Shown piece by piece: positions 47,633 to 59,917 of a DNA stretch of 64,000 bases. Each line of letters begins with the position of its first letter. Position 1 is the first letter of the stretch. The position numbers were made by a program, and so were the translations under genes. The stretch spans positions 1,723,468-1,787,467 of the forward strand of contig JALGQZ010000006.1 in NCBI GenBank assembly GCA_023105745.1, written 5' to 3'. Source of the stretch: Austropuccinia psidii. Taxonomy: Eukaryota; Basidiomycota; Pucciniomycetes; Pucciniales; Sphaerophragmiaceae. A model generated the notes under the pieces. It was not told the origin of the DNA. It worked only from the letters and a program-made list of their open reading frames with translations, and made no database searches.

Positions 47633-50600
47633 CTAAATATCATGAAATAACAGCTTTATCATTACAAGCAGTCCACATGACAGAACTTTGTTATCATACA
47701 ATCCACAGTTACCTTCAATTTCTTCTTCAGATATAATCAAGTGTCCATCATCAAAACCAACAGCTTTATAAATATTCAGATTCTGCCAATCTGGTAAGAA
47801 ATTCACATCAATCTTCAAAGTTTTTAAGATCAGAAAGTTATTGTTCAGTATGCTAGATGGCTCAGAGACTTTAAAAATGCTATTAATAATACCAAATTGT
47901 CATGAGTTGCCCCTCAGAAAACATATCACACTGTTGCTGACATTTTTGGATTCAGTTGAAAAAAAATTGTTCCCAATATTAATGTTTGAAACTGGAAAAT
48001 ACCAAGGTGAGACAATCCTTGAAGTGGGATGACTTGTGGATTGCACGGTAGTGTCTAAGCTGATACAATCAACTATTTCCCTTGTTGCATGAAAATTCTG
48101 TAAGTTCTCAACCAGGAAATCATAATGTTCTTGGTCATGGCGGGATGGTTTGCTATATTTATGGTGATTGAACAGGGCAGGTGGCTATAATTCGAAAATC
48201 TGTTTTATTTCACATGGAATGGATGGGGATTTCAGGAGAACAGAAAGGTTGGAACATCCACAGATATGTTGAAGTAAGGTTTTATCTATATCATCTATTC
48301 AGAGTTGCAAGAAGTTAATCTTATTCAGTTCAGGTGTTTAATCAATGTGAATATATTGATCTTATTAATTGACGTACATATTTTGTTATTTGTTGGCATT
48401 TTTGCAAATACTCCAATCAAGCCCTCATAACCCCATGTGGCTGAGGCTTGTGCTGGGCCCCAATGTTGGAGGAGTTTGGGAATATGATCAGCAAAATGAT
48501 GATTTGGTTTAATTTTCTGTTTTGGGAACAGGAGTTGATTGGAAAGGCGGAATTTTTTCCAATGTTCAGCAAATGCAGTCGCATCATCTATTGAAACAGT
48601 CCAACTTGTGGCAATGTTGATAGCACTAATCAAATGGAATGTATTCTTAGTTAGTTCATTTGCAAATTCTTCTTACTGACCCATTTTTCTTTGAATGTTG
48701 GCAGATTGGTGTACATCTAATGACATCTGTTGACTGATCATTAAAAATGGAATATAGACCTTATATAAGAGAGCCCATTCAGCGGCTTTTAAGCTACCAT
48801 GAGAGGGGGAACCCATGTTGCAAGGTACTCTTGTCCATGATGAGGGAATTATTGTCTCAGATATGATTTGTCGGAGATGCTCCAGAGCCTCACCCTTGAT
48901 CTGGTGATCACTCAGTGAAGTGATATCCAATTCAGAGGGGATTTCAGAAGTGGGGATGTAATCCGCATCAAATGAAGGAATCTTTGCAGAACCACTAGAT
49001 GGATGTTCAGTGTGAGGGGTGGGCATTGGGAAGTAGTGGGGAGTGGCTCATTTATTATTTTTGCTGTGTCTCTTCTCAGGGAGCAGGCCTCTCTCAATTT
49101 GATTTTATCAAGAGAGCTGTTGGAGGTCATGGAATCTGAGTCTGAACTGTTGGTGTCATTGGATTTCCTGCAGGACCTGAGGTAAATTTTTGATTTGGAC
49201 TCTGGAATGCACAGTTTGAAAGTTGCATGATCCTGTTGGAGTATGTTATAGCTGCTCTTAAGCATTCTTGCACACCTGCTGCACCATGATTAGGCAGGGC
49301 TAATCCATAGTCAAAGAAGGCATGGCTTCTTCACTTACCGCTCATATGCAACGAGAACTTAGCTCAATTGGTAAGAGCATCACTCATGAATGTCAACGAT
49401 GAGGGTTTGAGTCCCTCAGTGCTTGGTATTCTTGGATTAAGGTTGAGAGACCGAAACTAACTCTGACAGATCCTTCAAAATTCCCAGTATTAAATTATGC
49501 ATTATGTCAAGATTAACCATTCTGGTTGCATCCCAATACGGAAGGTCTTCTAAAATTGAATATCGCACTCCATACTCAGAGAAAATTTCTTGTCTTTGTT
49601 GTGGGGTTGCCCGAAGCCATTTGGCAATGGTTGATTTATGATTTTGATATGAGTGTGTGTAGTGAAATTGAGGACCAATTTCTTCAATTTGGGCTTTGTG
49701 AATGGTGCAAAAATTACAAAAGTGGTCGGCTGAATGGGAAATAAATCCAGTAAGCTTGCGCATGGCAACCACATCTGCAATGGCTGTGAGAATGGAAACA
49801 CAGATAAAGGATCCTGAAGGACCTGTTGAGGTGGGTGAAAAATGGTAACCTTGCCATAGCTCTTTGAGCTCCTTGATGAGTGGCATTAATAGGTAATTCA
49901 ATTGAAGGGAAGTTGGCTCCTTTGTACCAGGGATGATTCCTGCAACATAGACATTATCTGGCTTCAATCTTTCACTTGGGGGGATATTAAGACAAATAAG
50001 CATGATAGGTCCAATGCTGGCCAACCGGGTTGACTTTCCATGTGCATTAAACCAGTCCACATAAATGGAGAAGGCCAATGCACCAGGAATGGACATGAAT
50101 GGGGGGTCATTGATATTTCTAGTGCCAGTGAAGCGTCTCCAGACCTCCCATTTTGGGGAACCTTTGGGAGTTTGGGATTGTTGATGTTGATGCAGAATTT
50201 CCATAATTCCAGCCTGCTGGAGAAATCTGGGAAGCCAATTTTTGAATGGTTGATAAATGAAATGTTTTGTTGGGATAAATTCTTGCTTCATGTTGGTTGT
50301 GTTTTGGGTGCGGGGTTCAAATGAATAGATGAATTTGCCTAATGATTGTGTGCAAGGGGGATCATGATCATTTGGGTCATTGTGGCGTTGAAAGTGAGGT
50401 TGGTCAGTTGTGACTGATTCAGTAAGGCCATTAAGAGAGAAACATTGAGGAAAACATATATAGTTTTGAATCACTGGTTCCAATTGGAGATGTTAAAATA
50501 TGGTACTCAGATCTTGAGGTATATGGAATGCAGGAGTGGGGGGACCACCGGAGCTTGAGATGCTGGACTTGATCAGCAGGTTTAGGCCGGGGTTGAGAAT

Positions 50601-50999
50601 GCGTGAAGCCCTGCAGGGTATATTATACCTTAATGATAGAATGGACGATATTATCATTCCAAGGTCTTGTGGGGGAAGGGTTTGACTGCTTCTGTATGGT
50701 TTCTGTGCAGTTGAATTGAGACCCAGTGCTGTGGAGAAGGTGCTTTGGGTCAATGGTGAATAATCAGCTGGGAATATTTGATCCAATAGAAGTTGTGGGC
50801 ACTCAGATCCTGATTCAGAATTAGGGATGTTTGGAAGAGATTTGGGTGCAATGGTTGATTTGAGCTTTTTAATGTGCTGTTTATATTGGAAAGGTGTGAA
50901 GGCAACTCTGTGCCTATCACCCTCAGTGGAAGAGTGTGTTTGAGTGGAGCAGTGTTGACACATGCATATATGCATTGAGGAATAGCGGCGGGTTGTCAT
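47633..50999 (-). pseudogene. Tnp2-like transposase of a CACTA/Plavaka-type element
   Basis: Begins at the ATG at 50999 (MTTRRYSSMHICMCQHC). Family-type segments include GPIMLICLNIPPSERLKPDN, YVAGIIPGTKEPTSLQLN, HFCNFCTIH and NLDIMHNLILGILKDL. Further down are SSWTRVPCNMG...KAAEWALLYKVYIPF and KLLQHWGPAQASATWGYEGLIGVF. A probable 83-nt intron (48377-48295) precedes the C-terminal part. In-frame stops lie at 50495-50493 (TAA), 48675-48673 (TAA), 48187-48185 (TAG) and 47902-47900 (TGA). A break with frame change lies between 49437 and about 49020, where a tRNA-like sequence sits. It would have cut and joined element ends but cannot now. Confidence 0.85.
49353..49424 (+). ncRNA. tRNA-like sequence with pol III A and B boxes (pseudo-tRNA or SINE head)
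   Basis: TAGCTCAATTGG at 49360-49371 fits the box A consensus fully. GGTTTGAGTCC at 49404-49414 fits box B with one mismatch, 44 nt downstream as in real tRNAs. The D arm (GCTC/GAGC) and T arm (GAGGG/CCCTC with a 7-nt loop) fold. The acceptor arms pair at five or six of seven positions. The anticodon arm does not form a normal 5-bp stem and no CCA is encoded, so it is probably not a working tRNA. It lies antisense in the transposase gene at a point where the frame breaks. Confidence 0.45.
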
Positions 51000-51248
51000 T
51001 GTTTCAGGAATTGGGAGTACGGTTGGTTTGTGTATAAATATCTATGGCTGATGTGAAAGTGTTTAGGAGTGTTATTAATTGGAAAAAAAATTGAGTGCTT
51101 ATCTATGAAGGGGGAGATGATTTGAGCCATCTGAGAATTTCATCCCATTTGTAATGGTGCATGAGCTGCAGCTGATAAAGTGTAACATGTCTCATCTGGA
51201 TGGCGGAATTGGGTAAAATGCCATGCTGCTCAATGCTCATACATATTT
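51000..51248. promoter_or_regulatory. upstream region of the transposase gene, left flank of E3
   Basis: About 250 bp between the transposase start codon and the E3 insertion. With 61949-62644 it would form the shared upstream region of the two divergent transposon genes. No specific promoter element is recognised. Confidence 0.35.
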
Positions 51249-51686
51249 TGTGAGCCTTTGAGATATGACCACATATCCAATAAGGTCACAAAAAGGATTA
51301 ATAATAATTATACCTTTAATATAATTATATTAAAATTAATTAGAATAATTATACACTAAAAATAATTACTCAAATATACAAAAAATACCATAAATTGGTA
51401 CTAAAATTGGTTTAACTTAAAAACCAATGAATGAACATGTGAAATAAATTATACCATTGGATTCCCCATGGAGAAATACACATATACCACTTTTATTGCA
51501 TATCTGTAAAGTCAATATTTAAGGAATTATAAGGTATAATACCTTATAAAAACCATAAAACCTTATTTATCTCAGAAACTAATGAAACAACATGTGAAAT
51601 AAATTGTACCAGTGGATTCCCCACAAAAATCCACATATAAAACAATTAATAAGCTAATTCCCAAAATCAATACTTAAGGAATTATC

Positions 51687-51725
51687 CTGAATATATGCAC
51701 TTTTTTGGTCAACGCATATATTCAG
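51687..51725. repeat. conserved 12-bp-stem hairpin in A-family LTRs
   Basis: CTGAATATATGC (51687-51698) and GCATATATTCAG (51714-51725) enclose a 15-base loop. The structure recurs in the other A-family LTRs, including A2 near 5488-5525 and the solo LTR near 38956-38992, with small changes. A second hairpin with 10-bp arms lies at 52356-52365/52370-52379 (TTAGAGTTAT...ATAACTCTAA). Confidence 0.8.
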
Positions 51726-52518
51726 TGATCATAGCTAATATCTTCTAAAATATACATGATAGAATGATGAACCAAAAATAAAGTTACCACGTAATTACTG
51801 TAAGAACACAGATATGAACTTTATTTTACAAGTTATAAACAAGGTTAAAACTTATGATGAAATATTGATAAAAATCAGCAGAGCTGTTGACCACTTTGTT
51901 GTGAAAGTGCTCCAAACTTAAAAAAAAGTACACAGTTGGATTCTACTAGTTCATTCGTGAAGAATGATGTAATTTTTATTATTAAATTCAGGGTATAACC
52001 CCCTGAAATCAAGGTTTGAAGTTTAAAATATTGAATTTCGACAGAAAAGATGAGTTACAAGAAAAATCATCAAAATTAGAGTTTTGATGATGTAATGAAA
52101 GGCTCTTGGCAGCATAATAAGGTTATGTCAAGCTATCAGAATTCACTCTCTGAATTGCTGTAGCGTGAAAACCTTAAAAGTTATTGAGGATCAAAGTTTG
52201 AGCTTAAATTGAGCTGTTATGATCACATACTGTAACCTTAAATTAAGTTTAACAGTCTTAAGAGTGATAAAATTGGTGAATACTATTAGTTTATGATTAA
52301 AACTAATAAAATCCACGAAATTTGGGGTTCTGCCAAGCCTCTGATGTCATCACACTTAGAGTTATAGTGATAACTCTAAATAATGGTGCAATAATGATGT
52401 AATATGGTTTGATCATGATGTAATCACCCTCAAACCTTAAAATATTGATCAATTCCAGTGGATATGATCAGTACACGTCTACTAGAAGCCTGTTGGACTC
52501 TAGGAGGGAGGTATTTAC

Positions 52519-52526
52519 TATAAATA
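52519..52526 (+). promoter_or_regulatory. TATA box of the E3 5' LTR
   Basis: TATAAATA in the context ACTATAAATAGAGCTC. The same box is at 61188-61195 in the 3' LTR and, inverted, in both A2 LTRs. It is the likely core promoter for genomic RNA. About 65 bp downstream an AAAAG|GTAATTTC sequence could serve as the first splice donor. Confidence 0.65.
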
Positions 52527-53276
52527 GAGCTCTTTTTACTCTGTTTTCCCCTCAGACGCATCAAAAACATTAAATCAATTAAATAAAAGGTAATTTCTTT
52601 ATTCTTTAAATATAAAACTCTTATATTCTTAAAGACCAAAGACCATCTTGTTATTAATCACCATTTTTACGTGATTAAATCAATTCTTTAATTGTTTTTG
52701 CTATAAATCTCTCTAAAAAGCTCATTTCCACGTAAAATCAAGAAATTTAGTAAATTCTCTTTATTTTCATTGTAAATACAATTTGAAAAGGTTGTATTAT
52801 ATTCTTTTGGCGTAAAATAACTCAAAATTATTATCTTAAGTGTTAAAAGTAGGTTATTTCATCTTATTATAATAATTTCTCTCTTATTATTACTCATAAT
52901 AATTCTTTAATTAATATAAATAGTATTTATATTAATTCATAACTTTAATATTAGTAATATTATTGTTATTAATTGTTTTTTATTAATAAAAAACAATTTT
53001 TTACGCCTTTATTATTTGTTGGTAACAATAATAAAGAGCTTTTTAATATATTAATTATTTTATATTAATATATTTATTTATTATATTATATTTTCATAAT
53101 ATAAATTATATTATTATATTTATTTAATAATATAATTATTTTACGCCATAATAATAATAATTATTTATTCTTATTATATTTTTAATCTTATTTATTCAAT
53201 TTATAAGGACATTCAGAGTACAATAAGTAATAAATTAGTAATTTTTACTTGCTGTTTCATAGTCAAACCTTACATT

Positions 53277-53292
53277 TGGGGGCCTGGCCGTG
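53277..53292 (+). other. primer-binding site of E3
   Basis: TGGGGGCCTGGCCGTG, two bases after the LTR's terminal CA. Confidence 0.8.
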
Positions 53293-53777
53293 ATATTTAC
53301 TTAAAAGACCTTTAAAAAGATTCTATTTGGGTTTATCCATAATAAATTATATTTATAATCATAAAATTATATAATAATTTTATATTTTATTGATTTTAAA
53401 AGCTATTGAGGCATTTGGAAAGCAATTGTACTGTCTTACACGTGGTTTTTCACATCCTTAGACTTGCAAGAACTTTCTTTGAGTGACTCTAGTGATTAAA
53501 AAAGATAATTTATAAATTAAAAATAATTTTTATTATAATTTAATTTTATAAGAATCATATTTATTTTTTATTTTATTCTTTCAAAATAAAAACATACATA
53601 AAAAATATTAAAAAATATTAAAAACCAATAAAAAAAGTTATTTTTATTCATTTTTATTCATTTCTTTATTTATTTCATTTTTTAAGATATAAAAGCAATT
53701 TCTACGTGGAAAATTGCCATATCTTGCCAAAAATAACACTTATTATAAAAAGACTTATATTTATTTGTCTTTTTTAG

Positions 53778-53927
53778 TGTTTGAAGATAACCCAACAGAA
53801 GACAACCAAGCTACTGTTGAGAGATTGGTGGAAGAAACTTGTCAAAGTTCTCCTACACCAGTTATCACCAAAAGAAAGAAAGCTAAGAAATTAGACTTTC
53901 CAGGGCCCACCATTCAAGACTCTGAAG
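53778..53927 (+). CDS. E3 leader exon (150 nt, symmetric phase)
   Basis: Follows TTTTTTAG and precedes the donor GAAG|GTGAGC. Boundaries and length are the same as in A2. It starts with TG (an upstream A would give ATG) and ends one base into a codon. It encodes FEDNPTEDNQATVERLVEET, a Ser/Thr-Pro stretch, a basic KRKKAKK patch and DFPGPTIQDSE. It joins in phase to an acceptor inside the gag start (CTACCAG|AAGAGG at 54012), which opens the +1 frame, not gag. A small nuclear or regulatory protein is possible but unproven. Confidence 0.5.
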
Positions 53928-54001
53928 GTGAGCACCTCTTTTTAAATTGCCATAAAAGAATTTTATTCTAAAATACTTTTATTTTTTCTTATTCTTTAAT
54001 T

Positions 54002-57000
54002 ATGACTACCAGAAGAGGTTCCCAATACTCCATCCAATCAGATGGAGCTGGACTCAGAAGTAGAATTGATCCCTCAAAAGGGAAAAGAAAGGGCAATATC
54101 CCCAGTGGAACAGAATCCACACAAGGAAGTGCCTTATCCCAAAGGCAAGTCCCAGAAATGCCCATGATATCTGAGCCTGAATTGGAACTAAGTATGAGTA
54201 ACTCAAACAGGTACAAATCACATTCAGAGGGCTCAGATAGACATCTACATGAGCCAGTACAAGCAGTATTACACAGTATACAAGGACAAAGACTGGGAAA
54301 TGCTGCCTCAAATACACCAAGGAGTGATGAACTCCTGGCACATCCTGAAAAAGTTCCTCAAAGAGGAGGAGATAGTGAAATACTCCAATGGATGGAATCC
54401 ACTGTCATCCAAACCTCAAATCAAAAAAATCAAGGATTATCATGCCAAAAAGAGGGAGGCAACCAAGGAAGAAGCCCCAGTAGCTTCTACCAGCAAGCCT
54501 CAAGCCAACCCACTTCCCCAAGAAGGGAAGAAGAACAAGAAAAAGCATTGGAGGAAACCATATTCCCCAAGCTACAGAATCCCAAGAATCCAAAAGGATG
54601 CCATGGACAATGTCTTCAACATGGCCAGAACCTTGATGGAATTCAAGGACAAGGAAGAGCAAAGAATGAGACAACCTCATTTCCCAAAGAAATAACCTTG
54701 TCCAAAGATGTTGTAAATACTTTAACAGAAATTAAAAATAGTATATTACCTCTAAAAGAAATTAAAGACAGTTTATTATCACTACAAGAAATAAATAACA
54801 ATTTATCTTCTTTAACAAAAATTGTTGTACAAAACAAGAAAGAAATTGACAACATTAAGTTTATTGTTGAAAATAATAAACCAAAAAATTTAATTGACAA
54901 TACTCAAAAATTAATACAAGGACAACAAGAATTGTATAAATACATAAAAGATATCAAAGATAAGACTTTGACAATCAATTATGATGTGAGTATTGACAAT
55001 CTCACAGAAAAATTAAATAAATTAAGTATTTCTGTAGAAAAATTTGAAGAAAAGACTTCATCACACCAAAAATTACTTTTGGACCATGTGGAAAAAAGTG
55101 ATGAAGCAAGAATGCATCTGAAAGATGATATTCAAAGTGAAATAAGGCTTATTACTGAAAAAATGGATAAAATTAATGAGGCTAATTTAAATATGCCAAA
55201 GTTATCAACACCATTTTCTCATATAAGAAGCCCTGTTAAAACAAAAGAAGAATTGTCAAATCCTTTCATAACAGACTTGAGTCACCAAGACAATAACCAA
55301 GTCTTAATGAAAGAAGCACCTCAATTGAAAGAATGGCCAACATTCACAGGAGAAGGTGAATATGACCACATGTCATTTATTAAAACAATTGACATGTTAC
55401 AAGAAGACTATGCCATACCAGATGAATTAATCACTGCAAGATTACATTCATTATTTGAGAAATCTGCAAAAAGATGGTATTATGGCATAAGACAGACAAA
55501 TGGTAAAAATACCTGGTCTTGGTGGAAACAAGAAATAATCACCAAGTGGGCAAATGATGCCTGGAGGTACAAGATAGAAAATGCATTTGAAAACTCTTTC
55601 TTTGACCCTGAGAAAGATAAACCTTTAACTTGGTTTCTAAAACAAGTTGAAAGGCTTAATGCACTGTACCCAGAAATGTCACAGAAGATGGTACATATGA
55701 AAATACTTAAAAAATGTGGAGGGGAACTAGAACATGCCCTAAGAAGCAGGTGTATAGAACCATGCTCCACAGAAGAGTATATAAATGTACTAGAAGATAT
55801 AGTGACAAGGACAAAAATTGGCAGGACTTGGAAAAAATTGGACATTAAAAACCCAAATAAACCATTTATCAAGAAAGATAAATCAAAAGAATCCTTTAAA
55901 CCCAATACATCCAACAATAATGAGCAAAGAAAATGCCATAAATGTGGAGGTATTGGACACTTAGCCAATAATTGCCTTAAAAAAGCAAAGATCAATGAAA
56001 TTGTGGAAACAGAAAACCACAATGACAAAGAAGAGGAATCTGACTCTGAAAAAGAGACAGAAGAGTCAGAGAGCTCTGAAAGTGATGAAATCAATACAAT
56101 TAATGCACAAATTAATAATATTGATATAATTTATGAAGTACTGGATGTTAACTCAAACTTGCCACAAGTTGGAACATCTGACACAAATCTGACAAACATA
56201 CAAGATGCCAAAATGTATAGAACCAAACCTGCAAGAGGAATGGGATATACAGCTGGAAAATCAAGTATTAGTATTGTTATGGTTGATAACCAAGAAGGAA
56301 AGGTTAACTTGGATACAGGAGCATATTGCACTTGTGTTGGCAAAAGTTATTTAAAAACCATTGTCCCAGACTGGCAAGAAAAACTTATGCCAATACAAGG
56401 TGTCAAATTTAGTAGTGCAAGTGAGAGCATGAAGCCCCTTGGAATAATTGATTTAACACTAATCTTTCCTCATCCCTCACAATGTGTCAGAATTAAAGTA
56501 GAGTTTGTAGTAATGGACAACTGTACTAGTAATCATTTCATACTTGGGAATGACTACTTATCAATCTATGGTATAGATATCTCCAACCAAAAGGATAGAT
56601 ATTTTACCATAGGAGATAATAAAAGACAAAAGTTTGGATTCTTAAATAACAAAAAACAAATCACAGTTATTAAGAATGAGGAAAAAATTCCAGAAAAAGA
56701 ACTTTTTATATCTGAACAACTCAAAGAGGTAGAATTCAATCAAGAATTAACAGAAAAAATGAAAGAAAAATTGATTGACCTCTTATTTAAGTATAAAAAT
56801 GCCTTTGCAACTGACAAAGAGCCACTAGGTGCCATAATTGGACATGAAGTGGATATAATTCTTAATGTAGAAAAACCTTACCCACCTTTATTAAGAAGAC
56901 CTGCTTATCCAGCCAGCCCAAGAGCTAGAGAAGCCTTAGAGGTGCACATTAAAGAATTAATGGACCTTGGAGTATTAAGAAAGGTTGGACATAATGAGCA

Positions 57001-59800
57001 AGTAGAAGTTACTACACCTGTCATTATAACTTGGCATAATGGAAAATCAAGGATGGTAGGAGACTTCAGAGCCCTGAATACCTATACAATTCCAGACAGA
57101 TATCCAATACCCAGAATCCATGAGACATTGACCCAATTGTCACAAGCTAAGTTCATCACAGCTATGGATGCTCTTAAGGGTTTTCATCAAAATGTCTTAA
57201 CAGACAATGCCAAGAAACTACTAATAATAATAGTCCATTGTGGAATTTTTGAATACTTAAGAATGCCATTTGGGATAAAAAATGCACCTTCCCATTATCA
57301 AAGAATGATGAATACCATATTTCCTGAGGAATTATCAGAAGGATGGTTAATAATCTACATTGATGATATCATAGTTTGCTCAGAAACTTGGGAAAAGCAC
57401 CTGACAAGACTAGAAAGGGTACTACAGAAAATAGTCCAAGTAAATATGAAAATTTCATTGAAAAAATGTCATTTTGCATATAGTGAATTAAAAGCCCTAG
57501 GACATGTAGTATCTGGCCTTAGTCTAGGCATAGACAAAAATAAAGTAGCAGCAGTACTACTTAAACCAATGCCTCAAACCAAAAAAGAAATGCAATCATT
57601 TCTAGGATTTGCTGGTTACTATAGACAGCATATAAAGGACTTTGCAAAGATTGCTAAATCCTTGTATAAGCTATGTGACCAACAAACAGTCTATGAGATG
57701 ACAGAAGAAAGAGTCAAAGCATATGAAGAATTGAAAAATTCCTTAACAAATGCCCCATTTCTTCTAATGCCAGATTGGAAACTACCTTTCAAACTGTACA
57801 TTGATGCTTGTGGAGAAGGACTAGGTGCTGCACTTCACCAAACACAAATTATCAATGATAAACCAGTGGAAGGACCAATTTGTTTCATTTCAAGGCAGAT
57901 AAAGCCAACAGAAGCAAGGTATGGAGCAAGCCAAATGGAATGCTTATGCCTAGTGTGGGCTTTAGAAAAGCTGCATTATTATTTGGATGGCACAGTATTT
58001 GATGTAATCACAGACTGTAATGCTGTGAAATCACTATTAAATATGAAGACTCTAAATAGACATATGCTGAGATGGCAAATTGCTATCCAAGAATATAGAG
58101 GAAATATGACTATTGTTCATAAATCTGGAAATATTCATAAAAATGCAGATGGTCTTAGCAGATGGGCTCTAGCAAATACCCCTGACAATCCAGCATGGGT
58201 ACCACAAGAAGAACACCATATAGAAGGAATATGTGTTACAGACATTGGCACAGAATTCTTTAACCAAGTTAAAGAAAGCTATAAGACAGACAAAAATTGC
58301 CATATCTTAAGCCAACTTTTAATGAAAGACTGCAAAGATCCATCACTTTCATCAAAACTAGATGAAATATGGAAAAAGGCATATGATGAAGGAAGATTTC
58401 ACCTCCTTGATGGAATCCTTTACCATAGAACAAAACACACATGTGTTATGGCCTTAACAGATAGAACACTAATAAACACTATTTTACATGAGTGTCATGA
58501 TAGTGTTGCATCTGGACATCTCTCAGAAGATAGGACACTAGAGAGGGTGAAAACCTGCTCTTGGTGGCCAAATTGGAAGAAAGATGTTGCAGAGTACTGC
58601 CAAACCTGTGACAGATGTCAAAAAGCCAACAGAGCCACAGGAAAGAAATTTGGAATGATGATCCAAATCCAAGAACCAAAATCCCCATGGGAAATAGTTC
58701 ATATGGATTGGGTAACAGCCTTACCTCCAGGAGGAGACAGGAGTTATAATGCATGTCTAGTGTTAGTTGACAGGTACAGTAAAACTCCCATGTTCTTACC
58801 ATGTCATAAAGATGACACAGCTATGAATACAGCCATAATGATATGGAATAAAGTCATTAGCCACACAGGCTTATTCCAAAATATTATAAGTGACAGAGAC
58901 CCAAAGTTCACTTCAGCATTATGGACAAACCTCCATAACTTGTTTGGGACAAAGTTATCATTCTCAACAGCTTATCATCCTCAAACTGATGGTTTAGCAG
59001 AAAGAATGATACAGACCCTAGAGGATATGATCAGAAGATTCTGTGCTTATGGGCTAGAATTCAAAGATTCTGATGGTTTTACCCATGATTGGTGTACACT
59101 AATACCAGCACTTGAACTGGCATATAAGACATCAATCCATTCTTCTACTGGCAAAACACCAGCAATGCTAGAGAAAGGTTGGAATCCAAGACTTCCTTAT
59201 GACACCCTCAAAAAGGACTTAGTGGATATACATCCAACAGCAAGCAGTTTCAAGATAATGCTTGACAAAGCAAGACACCATGCAAACAGATGCATGCAAG
59301 ATTCTTTTAAATATGCAAAAGAAAGATGGGATAAAAGTCATAAACCACCTGACTTCAAAATAGGGGACTTGGTTTTAGTATCAACCCTTAATTTCAATAA
59401 CATAAAAGGCCCAAAGAAATTGAAAGATTCCTTTGCAGGACCATTTATGATAAAAGCACTTCATGGACCCAATGCTGTGCAATTAGAACTCACAGGTGAA
59501 CTAATGAACAAACACCCAACTTTCCCTGTAAGTCTGATAAAACCTTACAGTTCAAGTGACAAAGAGTTATTTCCACTAAGAAATAAACCCCCACTTGAAA
59601 TTCCCCCCTTGGAAGAAGGAGAGGAAAAGAAAATAGTAAAAGTCCTTAAAGAAAGAAGGACAAGAAACAAAAAAGAAAGGGAATACCTTGTGAGGTATAG
59701 AAATTCTACTCAAGAAGATGAATGGCTACTTGAGAAAGATATAACAAATGCTGATAAGTTACTAAGAAGGTTCAGACATGAGAGAAAACCTGAAAAATAA
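54002..59800 (+). CDS. E3 Gag-Pol polyprotein, intact (1932 aa)
   Basis: Single frame from an ATG to a TAA. Gag includes coiled-coil segments (about 230-400) and the capsid-like [16 protein letters not shown] region, then a CCHC knuckle at 645-658. Protease has LDTGA with the catalytic Asp at 771. RT has YIDD at 1119-1122. RNase H has its first Asp at 1268 ([10 protein letters not shown]). Integrase has HHCC zinc near 1495-1545 and a D1569, D1631, E1667 triad (exact D-35-E spacing). A chromodomain occupies about 1885-1930. Every catalytic residue looks intact. Fusion of gag and pol in one frame is known in several chromoviruses. The product should assemble particles, copy the RNA and integrate at chromatin marked for its chromodomain. 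Confidence 0.97.
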   Translation: MTTRRGSQYSIQSDGAGLRSRIDPSKGKRKGNIPSGTESTQGSALSQRQVPEMPMISEPELELSMSNSNRYKSHSEGSDRHLHEPVQAVLHSIQGQRLGNAASNTPRSDELLAHPEKVPQRGGDSEILQWMESTVIQTSNQKNQGLSCQKEGGNQGRSPSSFYQQASSQPTSPRREEEQEKALEETIFPKLQNPKNPKGCHGQCLQHGQNLDGIQGQGRAKNETTSFPKEITLSKDVVNTLTEIKNSILPLKEIKDSLLSLQEINNNLSSLTKIVVQNKKEIDNIKFIVENNKPKNLIDNTQKLIQGQQELYKYIKDIKDKTLTINYDVSIDNLTEKLNKLSISVEKFEEKTSSHQKLLLDHVEKSDEARMHLKDDIQSEIRLITEKMDKINEANLNMPKLSTPFSHIRSPVKTKEELSNPFITDLSHQDNNQVLMKEAPQLKEWPTFTGEGEYDHMSFIKTIDMLQEDYAIPDELITARLHSLFEKSAKRWYYGIRQTNGKNTWSWWKQEIITKWANDAWRYKIENAFENSFFDPEKDKPLTWFLKQVERLNALYPEMSQKMVHMKILKKCGGELEHALRSRCIEPCSTEEYINVLEDIVTRTKIGRTWKKLDIKNPNKPFIKKDKSKESFKPNTSNNNEQRKCHKCGGIGHLANNCLKKAKINEIVETENHNDKEEESDSEKETEESESSESDEINTINAQINNIDIIYEVLDVNSNLPQVGTSDTNLTNIQDAKMYRTKPARGMGYTAGKSSISIVMVDNQEGKVNLDTGAYCTCVGKSYLKTIVPDWQEKLMPIQGVKFSSASESMKPLGIIDLTLIFPHPSQCVRIKVEFVVMDNCTSNHFILGNDYLSIYGIDISNQKDRYFTIGDNKRQKFGFLNNKKQITVIKNEEKIPEKELFISEQLKEVEFNQELTEKMKEKLIDLLFKYKNAFATDKEPLGAIIGHEVDIILNVEKPYPPLLRRPAYPASPRAREALEVHIKELMDLGVLRKVGHNEQVEVTTPVIITWHNGKSRMVGDFRALNTYTIPDRYPIPRIHETLTQLSQAKFITAMDALKGFHQNVLTDNAKKLLIIIVHCGIFEYLRMPFGIKNAPSHYQRMMNTIFPEELSEGWLIIYIDDIIVCSETWEKHLTRLERVLQKIVQVNMKISLKKCHFAYSELKALGHVVSGLSLGIDKNKVAAVLLKPMPQTKKEMQSFLGFAGYYRQHIKDFAKIAKSLYKLCDQQTVYEMTEERVKAYEELKNSLTNAPFLLMPDWKLPFKLYIDACGEGLGAALHQTQIINDKPVEGPICFISRQIKPTEARYGASQMECLCLVWALEKLHYYLDGTVFDVITDCNAVKSLLNMKTLNRHMLRWQIAIQEYRGNMTIVHKSGNIHKNADGLSRWALANTPDNPAWVPQEEHHIEGICVTDIGTEFFNQVKESYKTDKNCHILSQLLMKDCKDPSLSSKLDEIWKKAYDEGRFHLLDGILYHRTKHTCVMALTDRTLINTILHECHDSVASGHLSEDRTLERVKTCSWWPNWKKDVAEYCQTCDRCQKANRATGKKFGMMIQIQEPKSPWEIVHMDWVTALPPGGDRSYNACLVLVDRYSKTPMFLPCHKDDTAMNTAIMIWNKVISHTGLFQNIISDRDPKFTSALWTNLHNLFGTKLSFSTAYHPQTDGLAERMIQTLEDMIRRFCAYGLEFKDSDGFTHDWCTLIPALELAYKTSIHSSTGKTPAMLEKGWNPRLPYDTLKKDLVDIHPTASSFKIMLDKARHHANRCMQDSFKYAKERWDKSHKPPDFKIGDLVLVSTLNFNNIKGPKKLKDSFAGPFMIKALHGPNAVQLELTGELMNKHPTFPVSLIKPYSSSDKELFPLRNKPPLEIPPLEEGEEKKIVKVLKERRTRNKKEREYLVRYRNSTQEDEWLLEKDITNADKLLRRFRHERKPEK
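54249..54695 (+). CDS. E3 overlapping-frame ORF inside gag (148 codons)
   Basis: +1 frame relative to gag, ATG to TAA, with the same length and ends as the A2 version. Lys-rich, with an aromatic N-terminus ([17 protein letters not shown]), [18 protein letters not shown], a Pro/Gln linker and a predicted helical C-terminus ([20 protein letters not shown]). An in-phase acceptor at 54239-54240 (GATAG) and two candidate donors upstream (GC type at 54145, GT type at 54192) could attach it to the leader exon or to the gag N-terminus. No known domain. Whether it is translated is untested. Confidence 0.5.
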   Translation: MSQYKQYYTVYKDKDWEMLPQIHQGVMNSWHILKKFLKEEEIVKYSNGWNPLSSKPQIKKIKDYHAKKREATKEEAPVASTSKPQANPLPQEGKKNKKKHWRKPYSPSYRIPRIQKDAMDNVFNMARTLMEFKDKEEQRMRQPHFPKK

Positions 59801-59905
59801 AAAGTTAAGCATTATTGAGCTTCAAGACTAACAAAGTCTATTGAAGAGGTAGGACAGTGGATGATACCCTAATCACATATATCAGATTGTGGTACAATCT
59901 TTTTT

Positions 59906-59917
59906 GGTGGTAGGGAA
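59906..59917 (+). other. polypurine tract of E3
   Basis: GGTGGTAGGGAA directly before the 3' LTR, preceded by a T-run. Confidence 0.87.

Larger units (their letters stand above)
51249..53274 (+). repeat. 5' LTR of E3
   Basis: 2026 bp, TGTGAGCC...CCTTACA. It contains the promoter of the element. A U3/R/U5 layout can only be guessed from the TATA box at 52519. Confidence 0.97.

Noticed and set aside
49353..49424. A functional tRNA gene
   Set aside because: The anticodon arm does not pair and the acceptor has a mismatch. Kept only as a tRNA-like sequence.
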